A stretch of 64,000 bases of DNA from Comamonas fluminis (lineage in GTDB: Bacteria > Pseudomonadota > Gammaproteobacteria > Burkholderiales > Burkholderiaceae_C): NCBI RefSeq assembly GCF_019186805.1, contig NZ_CP066783.1, forward strand, positions 4,725,501-4,789,500. The letters run 5' to 3'. Below are positions 52,438 to 60,599 of the stretch, piece by piece; position 1 is the first letter of the stretch, and each line of letters begins with the position of its first letter. A program made the translations under genes and the position numbers. The notes below the pieces were generated by a model. The model did not search any database, was not told the DNA's origin, and saw nothing but the letters and a program-made list of their open reading frames with translations.

Positions 52438-52932
52438 ATGAATCAGCTTGATAGATTTGACTGGGCAATCCTGAATGAGCTGCAAAACAATGCACGCCTC
52501 ACCAATGCCGAACTGGCCCAGCGCGTAGGCCTGTCTGCCGCACCCTGCTGGCGGCGCGTGCGGGCGCTGGAAGAATCTGGCTACATCACCGGCTACCACG
52601 CCACGCTGGATCGCCACAAGCTGGGCCTGGGCGTGCTGGCCTTTGTCCGCGTGGATGCGGCGCAGAACACGGCCGACATCACCGAGCGCATGGAAGAAGC
52701 CATACGCCTGCTGCCCGAAGTCACCTCCTGCCACTACATCAGCGGCGCGGGCACGTTTGAATTGCAGGTGGTGACCAGCGACCTGGAGAGCTTTTCCACC
52801 TTTGTGCGCAACGTGCTGCTGCGGCTGCCCAACGTCAAGGATGTGCACACGATTTTTTCGCTGGGCGAAGTCAAATCCAGCAGCTCCCTGCCCTTGCCCC
52901 ATACACTGACCGGCACAAAAAACAACGCATAA
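52438..52932 (+). CDS. Lrp/AsnC-family transcriptional regulator
   Basis: A 164-residue regulator: winged helix at residues 1-60 (LDRFDWAILNELQNNARLTN, AELAQRVGLSAAPCWRRVRA) and a RAM ligand domain (LGVLAFVRVDAAQ and VTSCHYISGAGTFELQVVTS). It is transcribed away from iorAB with about 196 bp between the starts. Lrp-type proteins often control the divergent neighbour in response to an amino acid, so aromatic or branched amino acids are plausible effectors. The ATG at 52438 gives the family N-terminus. Confidence 0.92.
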   Translation: MNQLDRFDWAILNELQNNARLTNAELAQRVGLSAAPCWRRVRALEESGYITGYHATLDRHKLGLGVLAFVRVDAAQNTADITERMEEAIRLLPEVTSCHYISGAGTFELQVVTSDLESFSTFVRNVLLRLPNVKDVHTIFSLGEVKSSSSLPLPHTLTGTKNNA

Positions 52933-52968
52933 GCCAGTCGCACGCGGCATTCAAAAGAGAGGGAGACA

Positions 52969-53457
52969 ATGAGTTCAGATCAAAAACGCCTGATGCCTAT
53001 ATCCATCAAGCGCAGCAAGCTATTGTTTTTGATGAGTCTGGCTGGTGCATCCATGCTGCTCAGCACGCAGTCGCATTCGGCCACCATCTACCAGTGCAAG
53101 CAGCCCAACGGGCAAGTGGCATTCCAGCAGGTTCCCTGTGCGCACAGCGATGCACAAACCCAGCTTCGCCAGGCACCGAGCACGCCTTCTGCACAGCCAT
53201 CCACACCCGCCAAGCCTGCTGCAAAAGAAGCCGTACCCACGCCCAGCAAAGCGGAAATCAAAGTACCCGGCGGCAGCGACCGCCAGTCCTGTAACGATGC
53301 AGGCGTGGCCGTGCTGGAGCGCAAGCTCAACCACCCGCAAGCCGTGTACCAGGCCTGCAAAAAAGAGCTACCCAGCCGCCAGACCGATCAGGCCTGCATG
53401 GAAGCCTGCATTCACACCTGGCTGCGTGGCTACGAGAAGAGCTTGAAAAGCCAGTAA
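52969..53457 (+). CDS. DUF4124 domain exported protein
   Basis: A 162-residue exported protein. A long basic leader and hydrophobic core (KLLFLMSLAGASMLLSTQSH) end near SHSAT, followed by the DUF4124 core (IYQCKQPNGQVAFQQVPC), a Pro/Ala-rich linker and a C-terminal region with four cysteines (SCNDAG, YQACKKEL, ACMEACIHTW). The first 25 codons include 52998-53032, which matches the reverse complement of the dispersed ATAGCT repeat, so part of the signal peptide seems to come from a repeat. It starts 36 bp after the Lrp gene. Confidence 0.85.
   Translation: MSSDQKRLMPISIKRSKLLFLMSLAGASMLLSTQSHSATIYQCKQPNGQVAFQQVPCAHSDAQTQLRQAPSTPSAQPSTPAKPAAKEAVPTPSKAEIKVPGGSDRQSCNDAGVAVLERKLNHPQAVYQACKKELPSRQTDQACMEACIHTWLRGYEKSLKSQ
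52998..53032 (-). repeat. Dispersed ATAGCT-family repeat inside a signal peptide
   Basis: Reverse complement reads AACAATAGCTTGCTGCGCTT then GATGGATATA, the same core and GATGGATA arm as intergenic copies. It is in frame within the DUF4124 gene and leaves no stop codon. Confidence 0.6.
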
Positions 53458-53514
53458 GCGTGGCGCCAGTGCTGCGACCTGGACTGCTTCAAAAAACAAA
53501 GCATATCCCGCATG

Positions 53515-53600
53515 TTTTCAAACAGTTTCAGGACCAATCAGCACCGAAACCTTGATATGACATACACCCGCAGCTCATGACTTGATAGTGCACTCCGCAG
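53515..53600. repeat. Candidate third repeat type (GTTTCAGG..GAAACC)
   Basis: CAGTTTCAGGACCAATCAGC then ACCGAAACCTTGATATGAC. It resembles sequence at 55430-55462 and at 36541-36565. There is no gene between 53458 and 53669. Confidence 0.35.
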
Positions 53601-53669
53601 CACCACAGGGCCAGCGCCCCGCCCCGCCAGCGGAACTACGTATTTGTCAGATCAAGTTCCTCCGCCAGA

Positions 53670-55385
53670 ATGGGCCTTATGGCCCATGAAGACCCCCCAG
53701 ATCGCGCAGCCCCCTCTCCTGTTTCAGAGCCGGGTTTCGCCCCTGAGGGCAAGCTGCTGGAAGACCCCTCCGGTATGAGCAGCGGCGGGCCGCAGCCCGC
53801 ATCGGCCACGCCCGGCGTCTGGACGCCGCTGGCCACACCCACTTTCCGCATGCTGTGGCTGATCTGGATGGCGGCCAATATCTGCATGTGGATGAACGAT
53901 GTGGCAGCCGCCTGGCTGATGACATCGCTGACCACATCGCCCGTGCTGGTGGCGCTGGTGCAGTCGGCCTCCACCATGCCGGTCATGCTGCTGGCCCTGC
54001 CCAGCGGAGCGCTGGCCGATATTCTGGATCGTCGCCGCTATTTCATCGTCACCCAGTTCTGGGTGGCTGCCGTGGCGCTGCTGCTGTGCCTGGCGGTGCT
54101 GTCGGGCCAACTCACACCCTATCTGCTGCTGGCCCTGGTGTTTGCCAACGGCATCGGTCTGGCCATGCGCTGGCCGGTGTTTTCGGCGCTGATTCCCGAG
54201 CTGGTGCCCAAGCACCATCTGCCCTTTGCCATGGCGCTCAACGGCGTGGCCATGAATGCCTCGCGCATCATCGGCCCGCTGGTAGCGGGCGCCATCATTG
54301 CCAGCCTGGGCAGCGCCTGGGTGTTTGTGCTGAATGCGGCGCTGTCCATCATCTCGGGCTTTGTGCTGCTGCGCTGGAAGCGCCAGCAACCCGACAACCC
54401 GCTGGGCCGCGAGCGCCTGGGCTCGGCCATGCGCGTGGGCCTGCAATTCATCAAAGAGTCGCCGCGCATGCATGCCGTGCTGCTGCGCACCATCTGCTAC
54501 TTTCTGCAGGCCGCCTCCATCATGGCGCTGCTGCCACTCACAGCCCAGCGCCTGGACCATGGCACAGCCGCCAGCGGCAGTGCAGGCACCTTCACAGTGC
54601 TGCTGGCATCCATGGGCGCAGGTGCGATTCTGGGCGCCATGCTGATGCCGCGCATACGCCAGATGCTGTCGGGCGAGCGCACGGTGCTGGCCGGCGTCGC
54701 CGCGCAAAGCCTGGCCACGCTCACTGTGGCCTTCGCCCCCCATATTGCCGTTGCCGTACTGGGCATGATGCTGTCTGGCGTGGCCCTGCTGGCCACGGCC
54801 AACACGCTGGGCGTGGCCGCGCAGATGGCGCTGCCCAACTGGGTGCGGGCACGCGGCATGTCGATTTATCAGATGTCCATCATGGGCAGCACGGCCATTG
54901 GCGCAGCCATCTGGGGCAAGCTGGCCAGCCTTGCCACGGTGCAGATTAGCATGGCCGTGGCCGCCATCAGCGGGCTGACCGCGCTGGTTATCGTGCAGCG
55001 TCTGAACCCTGACCGCGATATTGAAGAAGACCTGAGCCCCTCACGCGCCTTCCCGCCGCCTGCGCACAGCCAGCCCGAACAGGGCAGGGTGGTGGTAACC
55101 ATCGAGTACGAAATCGACCCGGCCCGGGCCGATGCATTCCGCGAGCTGATGCAGCTGAGCCGGCGCAGCCGCCTGCGCCAAGGCGCGCTGTCCTGGAAGC
55201 TGCTGCACAGCATGAGCCACCCTGAGCGCTTTGTGGAGCAGATTACCGATGAGTCCTGGACCGAGCACCTGCGCCGCTTTGAGCGAGTGACCGCCGACGA
55301 CGTGGCCCTGCGCGACCGCAAGCTGGCCTTTCACAAGGGCAAGGAGCCGCCCGCAGTGCAGCGCTTTTTTACGGATGCGGTCTGA
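53670..55385 (+). CDS. MFS transporter with C-terminal soluble domain
   Basis: A 571-residue protein. Residues about 50-455 form a 12-helix major facilitator of the MFS_3/EntS type (TFRMLWLIWMAANICMWMND, ALPSGALADILDRRRYFIVT, GRERLGSAMRVGLQFIKESP). After it, residues about 470-571 form a soluble domain (GRVVVTIEYEIDPARADAFR, ELMQLSRRSRLRQGALSWKL, FVEQITDESWTEHLRRFERV) that resembles antibiotic-biosynthesis-monooxygenase dimeric ferredoxin-like folds. This fused arrangement recurs in proteobacteria; the substrate is unknown. Starts at 53670, 53679 or 53775 are possible; the first lies in a short hairpin. Confidence 0.88.
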   Translation: MGLMAHEDPPDRAAPSPVSEPGFAPEGKLLEDPSGMSSGGPQPASATPGVWTPLATPTFRMLWLIWMAANICMWMNDVAAAWLMTSLTTSPVLVALVQSASTMPVMLLALPSGALADILDRRRYFIVTQFWVAAVALLLCLAVLSGQLTPYLLLALVFANGIGLAMRWPVFSALIPELVPKHHLPFAMALNGVAMNASRIIGPLVAGAIIASLGSAWVFVLNAALSIISGFVLLRWKRQQPDNPLGRERLGSAMRVGLQFIKESPRMHAVLLRTICYFLQAASIMALLPLTAQRLDHGTAASGSAGTFTVLLASMGAGAILGAMLMPRIRQMLSGERTVLAGVAAQSLATLTVAFAPHIAVAVLGMMLSGVALLATANTLGVAAQMALPNWVRARGMSIYQMSIMGSTAIGAAIWGKLASLATVQISMAVAAISGLTALVIVQRLNPDRDIEEDLSPSRAFPPPAHSQPEQGRVVVTIEYEIDPARADAFRELMQLSRRSRLRQGALSWKLLHSMSHPERFVEQITDESWTEHLRRFERVTADDVALRDRKLAFHKGKEPPAVQRFFTDAV

Positions 55386-55418
55386 AATAGAAGGAGCCGC
55401 TTGCGCTTGTCAGCTAAC

Positions 55419-55480
55419 GGTTTCAGGCATGAATCACCTTGAAACCTTTGAACAACAAGTGCTAGCAGCTCCTGTTTTTG
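55419..55480. repeat. Composite dispersed repeat between the MFS gene and mltA
   Basis: GGTTTCAGGCATGAATCACC and TTGAAACCTTTGAAC, followed by CAAGTGCTAGCAGCTCCTGT and a T-run. The right part also occurs near azlD (AACAGGAGC), the left part near 53520. Confidence 0.45.
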
Positions 55481-55498
55481 CAGTTCGATGAGCGCAAA

Positions 55499-56674
55499 TT
55501 AGCGCAGATGCGGTGCCGACCCCGCCAGAGCCTTGGGCCAGAAAGCCCAGAGCTTGAGCGGCTGCTTGACGCGGCCCGCCACATCACCGGCCTCGGGGCC
55601 CCAGCCCATGAAATAGTCAGCGCGCACCGCGCCCAGAATGGCGCTGCCCGTGTCCTGCGCAAACACCAGGCGGTTCAGCGCAATCGTCGGGCCTGGGGTG
55701 GACAGCCAGACAGGCGTGCCGTAGGGAATGCTGTTGCGGTCCACGGCGATGGAGCGACCGGGCGTCAGCGCCACGCCCTGCGCGCCCTTGGGGCCGAACT
55801 GTGCGTCGAACTCGTTGAGTTCCTCTTCCTTGAAGAACACATAGCGCGGGTTGCTCCACAGCATCTCGTTCACACGGCCAGGGTTGGCCGCAATCCAGGC
55901 GCTGATGCCGGGCCAGGTCGCGTCGCGCACCAGGTTCTGGTCCAGCAGCCACTTGCCCACGCTCTTGTAAGGCTGGTCATTGGTGCCTGCAAAGGCCACA
56001 CGAATCATGCGCTGCGTGCCATTGGCCTCAGTCAGCATCAGGCGGCCCGAGCCCTGAATGTGCAGCACCAGCATGTCCACCGGGTCACGCAGCCAGGCAA
56101 TCACGCGGCCAGACAGCGCGGCCTGCGCGTCGGCATTGGTGTCGATCTGCTGGCGCGTGTACCAGGGCTTGCGTTTGCCAAAGCCCATGGGGGTCTGATA
56201 AATCGGCACATTGAAGCCATTGCCCTGCACGCGGCGCGCCTCGTACATGGGTTCGTAGTACGAGGTCAGCATGCCGTCCGGGCTGCCCGTGGTCGCCTCG
56301 ATGCGGTAGGGCTGCAACTGGCTCATCATCCAGCTGCGCTGCTCATCCTCGCCCGCAATGCTCAGGCGACGCACATCGCTGCACAGGCTGGCAAATACGG
56401 TGCTGGGGCGCTCGCAGTTCTTGATCCAGGCGTTCCAGGCTTCGTTGAGCGAATCGGTGGAGACACCGGGTAAATCCCCCCAGTCCACCGGCACCCAGCG
56501 ACTCTTTGTGGGTACATTGGCAGTGAACGGAGGTTTCTGGACAACGGCCCCGCCGCCATGGGGCTTGAGCTCCGGCACGGAAGAAGGATCGTTTTGCTGC
56601 TTGGTGGTGGTGCAAGCCACCAGGGTTCCGACAATCAGCGCCAGCGAAGCGCGGCGCAGGAGATGGACATTCAT
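55499..56674 (-). CDS. mltA: Membrane-bound lytic murein transglycosylase A
   Basis: MltA cleaves peptidoglycan to 1,6-anhydro-MurNAc products, which feed recycling enzymes such as AmgK (19702). The 391-residue lipoprotein has the lipobox LVACT (Cys about residue 21), the MltA insert domain (MLTSYYEPMYEARR, VDMLVLHIQGSGRLML) and a C-terminal 3D domain (GRSIAVDRNSIPYGTPVWLS, FAQDTGSAILGAVRADYFMG) with the catalytic Asp residues. The ATG at 56674 overlaps the start codon of a divergent small frame. Confidence 0.95.
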   Translation of the reverse strand: MNVHLLRRASLALIVGTLVACTTTKQQNDPSSVPELKPHGGGAVVQKPPFTANVPTKSRWVPVDWGDLPGVSTDSLNEAWNAWIKNCERPSTVFASLCSDVRRLSIAGEDEQRSWMMSQLQPYRIEATTGSPDGMLTSYYEPMYEARRVQGNGFNVPIYQTPMGFGKRKPWYTRQQIDTNADAQAALSGRVIAWLRDPVDMLVLHIQGSGRLMLTEANGTQRMIRVAFAGTNDQPYKSVGKWLLDQNLVRDATWPGISAWIAANPGRVNEMLWSNPRYVFFKEEELNEFDAQFGPKGAQGVALTPGRSIAVDRNSIPYGTPVWLSTPGPTIALNRLVFAQDTGSAILGAVRADYFMGWGPEAGDVAGRVKQPLKLWAFWPKALAGSAPHLR

Positions 56675-56813
56675 GGGTCTGATTTTGCTTGAAGCATTGC
56701 TGGCATTGGCAATTCTGGTCGCTATTGTGTGGTGGACCATGTTCTCAGGCCGTCAAAAGGGTGAGATCCCTTCCAACGCAAGGGCTCACTCCACAGACGA
56801 AAACACAGATTGA
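56673..56813 (+). CDS. Candidate 46-residue single-span membrane protein
   Basis: Starts MGLILLEALLALAILVAIVW, one strong transmembrane helix, followed by WTMFSGRQKGEIPSNA and a polar tail. Its ATG shares two bases with the divergent mltA start codon (CATG). Upstream in-frame starts would run into mltA. Helix and tail composition look protein-like, and codon choice is normal for this genome. I do not recognise the family. Confidence 0.5.
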   Translation: MGLILLEALLALAILVAIVWWTMFSGRQKGEIPSNARAHSTDENTD

Positions 56814-57027
56814 CATCGCCTCTGTTGCCATTGCGCCAATCGATCCCTCCCTACAAGCCAGTTCGCTCTTGGCTGTAGTGACAAACTTTTGCATCCGCAA
56901 TAGGCTGTACGAGTGCGTCCTACGTTTTTTACCCTTCCAGACGCAGTACGCTCACTGCCTTGCTGCTTTGACATCAAAGCGCGGCTATCAGACCCCAAGA
57001 TTGGGGCAATCATCTAAGGAGTTTTCT

Positions 57028-57696
57028 ATGCGCAAGCAAATGGCTGTGACGGCCGCTCTGGCCTCTGCCCTGTTGATCACTGGCTGTGCCACAACCGATG
57101 GCATGTCCGACACCACCCGTCGCACTGCCACCGGTGCAGGCATTGGTGCCCTTGGCGGTGCAGCCATCGGCGCCATCGCTGGCGGTCACGCAGGCTCTGG
57201 CGCCCTGATCGGCGCTGGCGTGGGCGCCCTGGGCTCCTACATCTGGTCCCAGAACCTGGAAAAGCAAAAGCGTGAAATGGAGGCCGCTACCCAGGGTACC
57301 GGCGTGGGCGTGAGCCAGACTGCCGACAACCAGCTGAAGCTGGACATCCCCAGCGACGTGTCCTTCGCGACCGGCAAGGCTGACATTCAGTCCAACTTCG
57401 CTCCTATCCTGGACCGTTTCGCTGAAGGCCTGCGCAACAACCCCAACGCAGAAGTGCGCGTCATCGGTCACACCGACAGCACGGGCTCTGACGCCATCAA
57501 CGACCCCCTGTCGCTGCGCCGCGCTGAAGCCACCCGCAACTACCTGACAGCCCGTGGCGTCAACGGTGCCCGCGTGCAAGTTCAGGGCATGGGCTCGCGC
57601 CAGCCCGTGGCCTCCAACGACACCAACGAAGGCCGCGCCCGCAACCGCCGCGTGGAAATCTTCGTGGGCGAGCGCGCTCCCCAGCAAGCTCGTTAA
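57028..57696 (+). CDS. OmpA-family lipoprotein with glycine zipper
   Basis: A 222-residue outer-membrane lipoprotein: the signal peptide ends in the lipobox LITGC, then a glycine-zipper segment (GAGIGALGGAAIGAIAGGHA, GALIGAGVGALGSYI), and an OmpA C-terminal peptidoglycan-binding domain (FATGKADIQSNFAPILDRFA, VIGHTDSTGSDAIND, EGRARNRRVEIFV). It tethers the outer membrane to peptidoglycan. AAGGAG precedes the ATG. It is a single-gene unit with a strong terminator. Confidence 0.95.
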   Translation: MRKQMAVTAALASALLITGCATTDGMSDTTRRTATGAGIGALGGAAIGAIAGGHAGSGALIGAGVGALGSYIWSQNLEKQKREMEAATQGTGVGVSQTADNQLKLDIPSDVSFATGKADIQSNFAPILDRFAEGLRNNPNAEVRVIGHTDSTGSDAINDPLSLRRAEATRNYLTARGVNGARVQVQGMGSRQPVASNDTNEGRARNRRVEIFVGERAPQQAR

Positions 57697-57713
57697 TCAG
57701 GTCTGACCTGAAC

Positions 57714-57741
57714 AAAAAGCCTCGCATCGCGAGGCTTTTTT
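57714..57741 (+). terminator. Rho-independent terminator of the OmpA-family gene
   Basis: AAAAAGCCTCGC, loop ATC, GCGAGGCTTTTTT. Confidence 0.95.
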
Positions 57742-57806
57742 GCGTCTGAAACTGGCACACCCCATCGCCGCGATGGATACAACAGCTCCATGCACCGTCT
57801 CTTCCG

Positions 57807-57889
57807 CCAGAGACGCCAAGCAAGAGCCGCCTCGCGGCGAGGGCGTCGTCCCCCCTTGGGGGAAGGCGCGACAGCGCCTCAGGGGGTAC
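57807..57889 (-). repeat. GC-rich structured repeat, copy D, overlapping the dctR stop
   Basis: Minus strand: ACCCCCTGAGGCGCTGTCGC, a CCCCC/GGGGG hairpin without an extra arm, then GACGCCCTCGCCGCGAGGCG and a GGCGTCTCTGGC end. The first nine bases encode the last two residues and the stop of the dctR gene. Confidence 0.82.
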
Positions 57890-58508
57890 GTAAAAGATTC
57901 GCCAGCTCCACCGCCGACTTGACCTGCATCTTGTCAAACACACGGGCACGGTGCACTTCCACCGTGCGCACGCTGATGTCGAGCTGATCGGCAATGAGCT
58001 TGTTGGGCACGCCCTCCACCACAAGCCGCATCACGTCTTTCTCACGGTCGGTCAGCTCATCCAGTCGTCCGCGCACGGCTTCGCGGGCACGGTCGCTGGC
58101 CAGATGCTGCGCTGATTTTTCCAGCGCCTGCTCGATGCGGTCCACCAGCACATTGTCCGAAAACGGTTTCTCGCAGAAGTCGAAAGCACCGCGCTTGACC
58201 GTGTCCACCGCCGTGGGAACGTCGGCATGGCCCGTCAAAAAGATCACGGGAATGGCATCGATTTCGCCGCGCTCCAGCATGCGGTTGAACAGCGACAGGC
58301 CGCTCATGCCCGTCATGCGCATGTCCAGCAACAGGCAGCTGGGGCGTCGCACCACTGGCGGCGTCTTGAGGACTGCGGCTTCGAAATCTTCTGCGCTGCT
58401 ATAGCACTCACTCAGCAATCTGCGTGAACGCAGCAGCCATGCCAAGGCCTCTCGGACATCGGCATCGTCGTCCACGATATAGACGGTAGCGTCGGTTACG
58501 GGTTCCAT
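57879..58508 (-). CDS. dctR: FixJ/DctR-type response regulator
   Basis: A 209-residue response regulator. The receiver has the acidic pair in YIVDDDADVREAL, the phospho-acceptor Asp in SCLLLDMRMTGMSG, the Thr in FLTGHADVPTAV and the Lys in FCEKPFSDN. The output domain is a LuxR-type helix (LTDREKDVMRLVVEGVPNKL). It follows its sensor kinase by 6 bp. The C4-dicarboxylate role is by family analogy with DctS/DctR. The C-terminal RTP and stop lie in dispersed repeat copy D. Confidence 0.88.
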   Translation of the reverse strand: MEPVTDATVYIVDDDADVREALAWLLRSRRLLSECYSSAEDFEAAVLKTPPVVRRPSCLLLDMRMTGMSGLSLFNRMLERGEIDAIPVIFLTGHADVPTAVDTVKRGAFDFCEKPFSDNVLVDRIEQALEKSAQHLASDRAREAVRGRLDELTDREKDVMRLVVEGVPNKLIADQLDISVRTVEVHRARVFDKMQVKSAVELANLLRTP

Positions 58509-58514
58509 GAAAAC

Positions 58515-60599
58515 TCAGTTCTCCCTCGATTCCCTGTGGGCAGGCAATGTGAATAGGAATTGCGTGCCCGAAGGGCGGTGCGGGCGATAGTCGAGGTGAC
58601 CACCATGTTGCTCCACCACGGTGCGGCACAGACTCAGGCCCAGGCCCATGCCTTCTGCGCGCGTGGTGAAAAAAGGAGTGAACAGCTGCAAGGCCACTTC
58701 CTCGGAAATGCCTGCTCCACAGTCCATGACGGAAAATTCTACCCAACGCTGGCCGCTCAGATCCTGTTGCCCTCGCTGAACGCTCAGGGTTAATACACGC
58801 TCTTTGATATCGGGCTGGTCCATGGCCTGCATTCCGTTGCGCGCCAGATTGAGCAGCACCTGCTCCACCATGGTCGGGTCGCACAGAACGCCGGGCAGGT
58901 CTTGTGCGACTTCTACCTGCACCTTGACGCGCAGCTTGTGCGCCTGCAATTGCACCAGTGGCATCACGGCATCAACCAGCTCGGCCGGAGCCACCACTTC
59001 GCGTGATTTGTCGCGCCTGCGCACAAAGTCGCGCACGCTTTTGATGACTCTGCCCGCCCTCTCGGCCTGATCGCCAATGCGCGTCATGGCCATGCTCAGG
59101 TCCTTGAGCTGGCGCTCTGCGCTGCCAGCACCCGCATCATGCTTGAGCATATTGAGCGAGCCCGTGGCGTAGCTGGAAATGGCCACCAGCGGCTGCGTCA
59201 GCTCATGGCTGAGCATGGAGGCCATCTCGCCCACCGTTGCAAGGCGCGCTGTGGCCTGCAGGCGCTCCTGCGAAGCGCGGGAGACTTCTTCCATGCGGCG
59301 CTGCTCGCTGATGTCGATGAACGCGCTCATCCAGCCGGTGTGCATGCCCTGGGCATTGATCAGCGGGGCTTCGAAAATCAGCACCGGGAAACGTGAGCCA
59401 TCCTTGCGCATGAAGACGCTCTCATGCCCTTGCCGGGGCGGTGGCGATGCGCCAGACAGGCGGCTGTCACGGCGCTGGGTGTATTCCTCCGCCAGCTCCG
59501 GCGGCCAGTAAGGCGCCACGTTCAGCCCCAGAAGCTCGTCGGCGGAAAAACCCACCATATTGCAAAACGCCGGGTTCACATAGGTGATGCGGCCCTGCAG
59601 ATCACGCGCGCGCATGCCGGTGACCAGAGAATCCTCCATGGCTTTGCGAAACGCCAGTGCATCGCCCAGATCGCGCTCGGCGCTCAGGCGGCGGCGGTTA
59701 TCGCGCACCAGCACCACCAGCACCGACATCAGCGCAATCGACATGGCCGTTACCAGCGCAGTCATCACATTGGGGAAGACGCTGGGCGCGTGGTGCCAGC
59801 TGTCCATGCGCAGCACCAGCGTATTGCCCGGCAAGTCCAGCAACTGCTGGGCGGTGAACATACGCGAGCCACGCCAGGCTGCGCCCACCAGCGCAAGGCG
59901 CGTGCCATCAGGCTCGGTAAACGAGACCTCCTGCGTGCGCGGCAACGCCTTGCCCACGTGGTTGACCAGAATGCCGTGCAGGCTGTAAGTGCCCAGCAGA
60001 TAGCCGGTGACATGGCCGTTTTCCGTCAGCGGCATGCACACCAGCATGGTCTCGGTGCCCAGCCCGTCGCCCAGCAGCTGAAAGCGGCTGGGCGAATAGC
60101 TGGGGCCGTTGACGCGGCGCGCCTGGGTACAGGTCAGCACCTCGGCCGAATGCAGATCCGTGCCGTTTTTTTCATCCTCCCAGGGAACGGTGCGATAAGG
60201 CGTTTCCGCATGTGCCTTCAAGCGCATATCCATGCCGCGCCACTCAACGCGCATCAGTTCGCGGCGCTGCTGCAGCAGCTCTGCAGCGTGCTGGCGCCAG
60301 ACGCCAGCGCCATCGCCCTGCGCCTGCAGCGCCAGCAAATCCTGCAGATTGCGGCTCAGCGCCGCACGCACATCCCCCACGGCATTGGCCGTGTCTCGCT
60401 CCAGCTTTTCCTGAACCTGCGAAGCCTCATAGCGGCCTGCCAGCCACACCATGGTGACCAGCATGCTGACGACCAGCGCCACCAGCACCGTCCATAGCGA
60501 CCAGCGCCGCCAAGCCAGACGCCAGCGGCGCCAGGGCCAGCGGGCGGGATGTCGCTCAAGCAGGTCTGAGGAAGAATGGGTTTCGGAAGAGGGGTTCAC
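58515..60599 (-). CDS. dctS: PAS-domain sensor histidine kinase (DctS/FixL type)
   Basis: A 694-residue kinase with two membrane helices (LWTVLVALVVSMLVTMVWLA at about residues 34-53 and VMTALVTAMSIALMSVLVVL near 280) around a periplasmic sensor, then a PAS domain (RITYVNPAFCNMVGFSADEL), a histidine box of FixL type (MASMLSHELTQPLVAISSYA) and HATPase_c motifs (QVLLNLARNGMQAMD, GLGLSLCRTVVEQHGG). The GTG at 60599 overlaps the nitrilase stop. No dctPQM transport genes are nearby, so the dicarboxylate assignment is tentative. Confidence 0.85.
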   Translation of the reverse strand: MNPSSETHSSSDLLERHPARWPWRRWRLAWRRWSLWTVLVALVVSMLVTMVWLAGRYEASQVQEKLERDTANAVGDVRAALSRNLQDLLALQAQGDGAGVWRQHAAELLQQRRELMRVEWRGMDMRLKAHAETPYRTVPWEDEKNGTDLHSAEVLTCTQARRVNGPSYSPSRFQLLGDGLGTETMLVCMPLTENGHVTGYLLGTYSLHGILVNHVGKALPRTQEVSFTEPDGTRLALVGAAWRGSRMFTAQQLLDLPGNTLVLRMDSWHHAPSVFPNVMTALVTAMSIALMSVLVVLVRDNRRRLSAERDLGDALAFRKAMEDSLVTGMRARDLQGRITYVNPAFCNMVGFSADELLGLNVAPYWPPELAEEYTQRRDSRLSGASPPPRQGHESVFMRKDGSRFPVLIFEAPLINAQGMHTGWMSAFIDISEQRRMEEVSRASQERLQATARLATVGEMASMLSHELTQPLVAISSYATGSLNMLKHDAGAGSAERQLKDLSMAMTRIGDQAERAGRVIKSVRDFVRRRDKSREVVAPAELVDAVMPLVQLQAHKLRVKVQVEVAQDLPGVLCDPTMVEQVLLNLARNGMQAMDQPDIKERVLTLSVQRGQQDLSGQRWVEFSVMDCGAGISEEVALQLFTPFFTTRAEGMGLGLSLCRTVVEQHGGHLDYRPHRPSGTQFLFTLPAHRESREN

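Noticed and set aside
56960..56985. TTGACA and TATCAG as a promoter for the OmpA-family gene
   Set aside because: The spacing of 12 bases is too short for a sigma-70 promoter.
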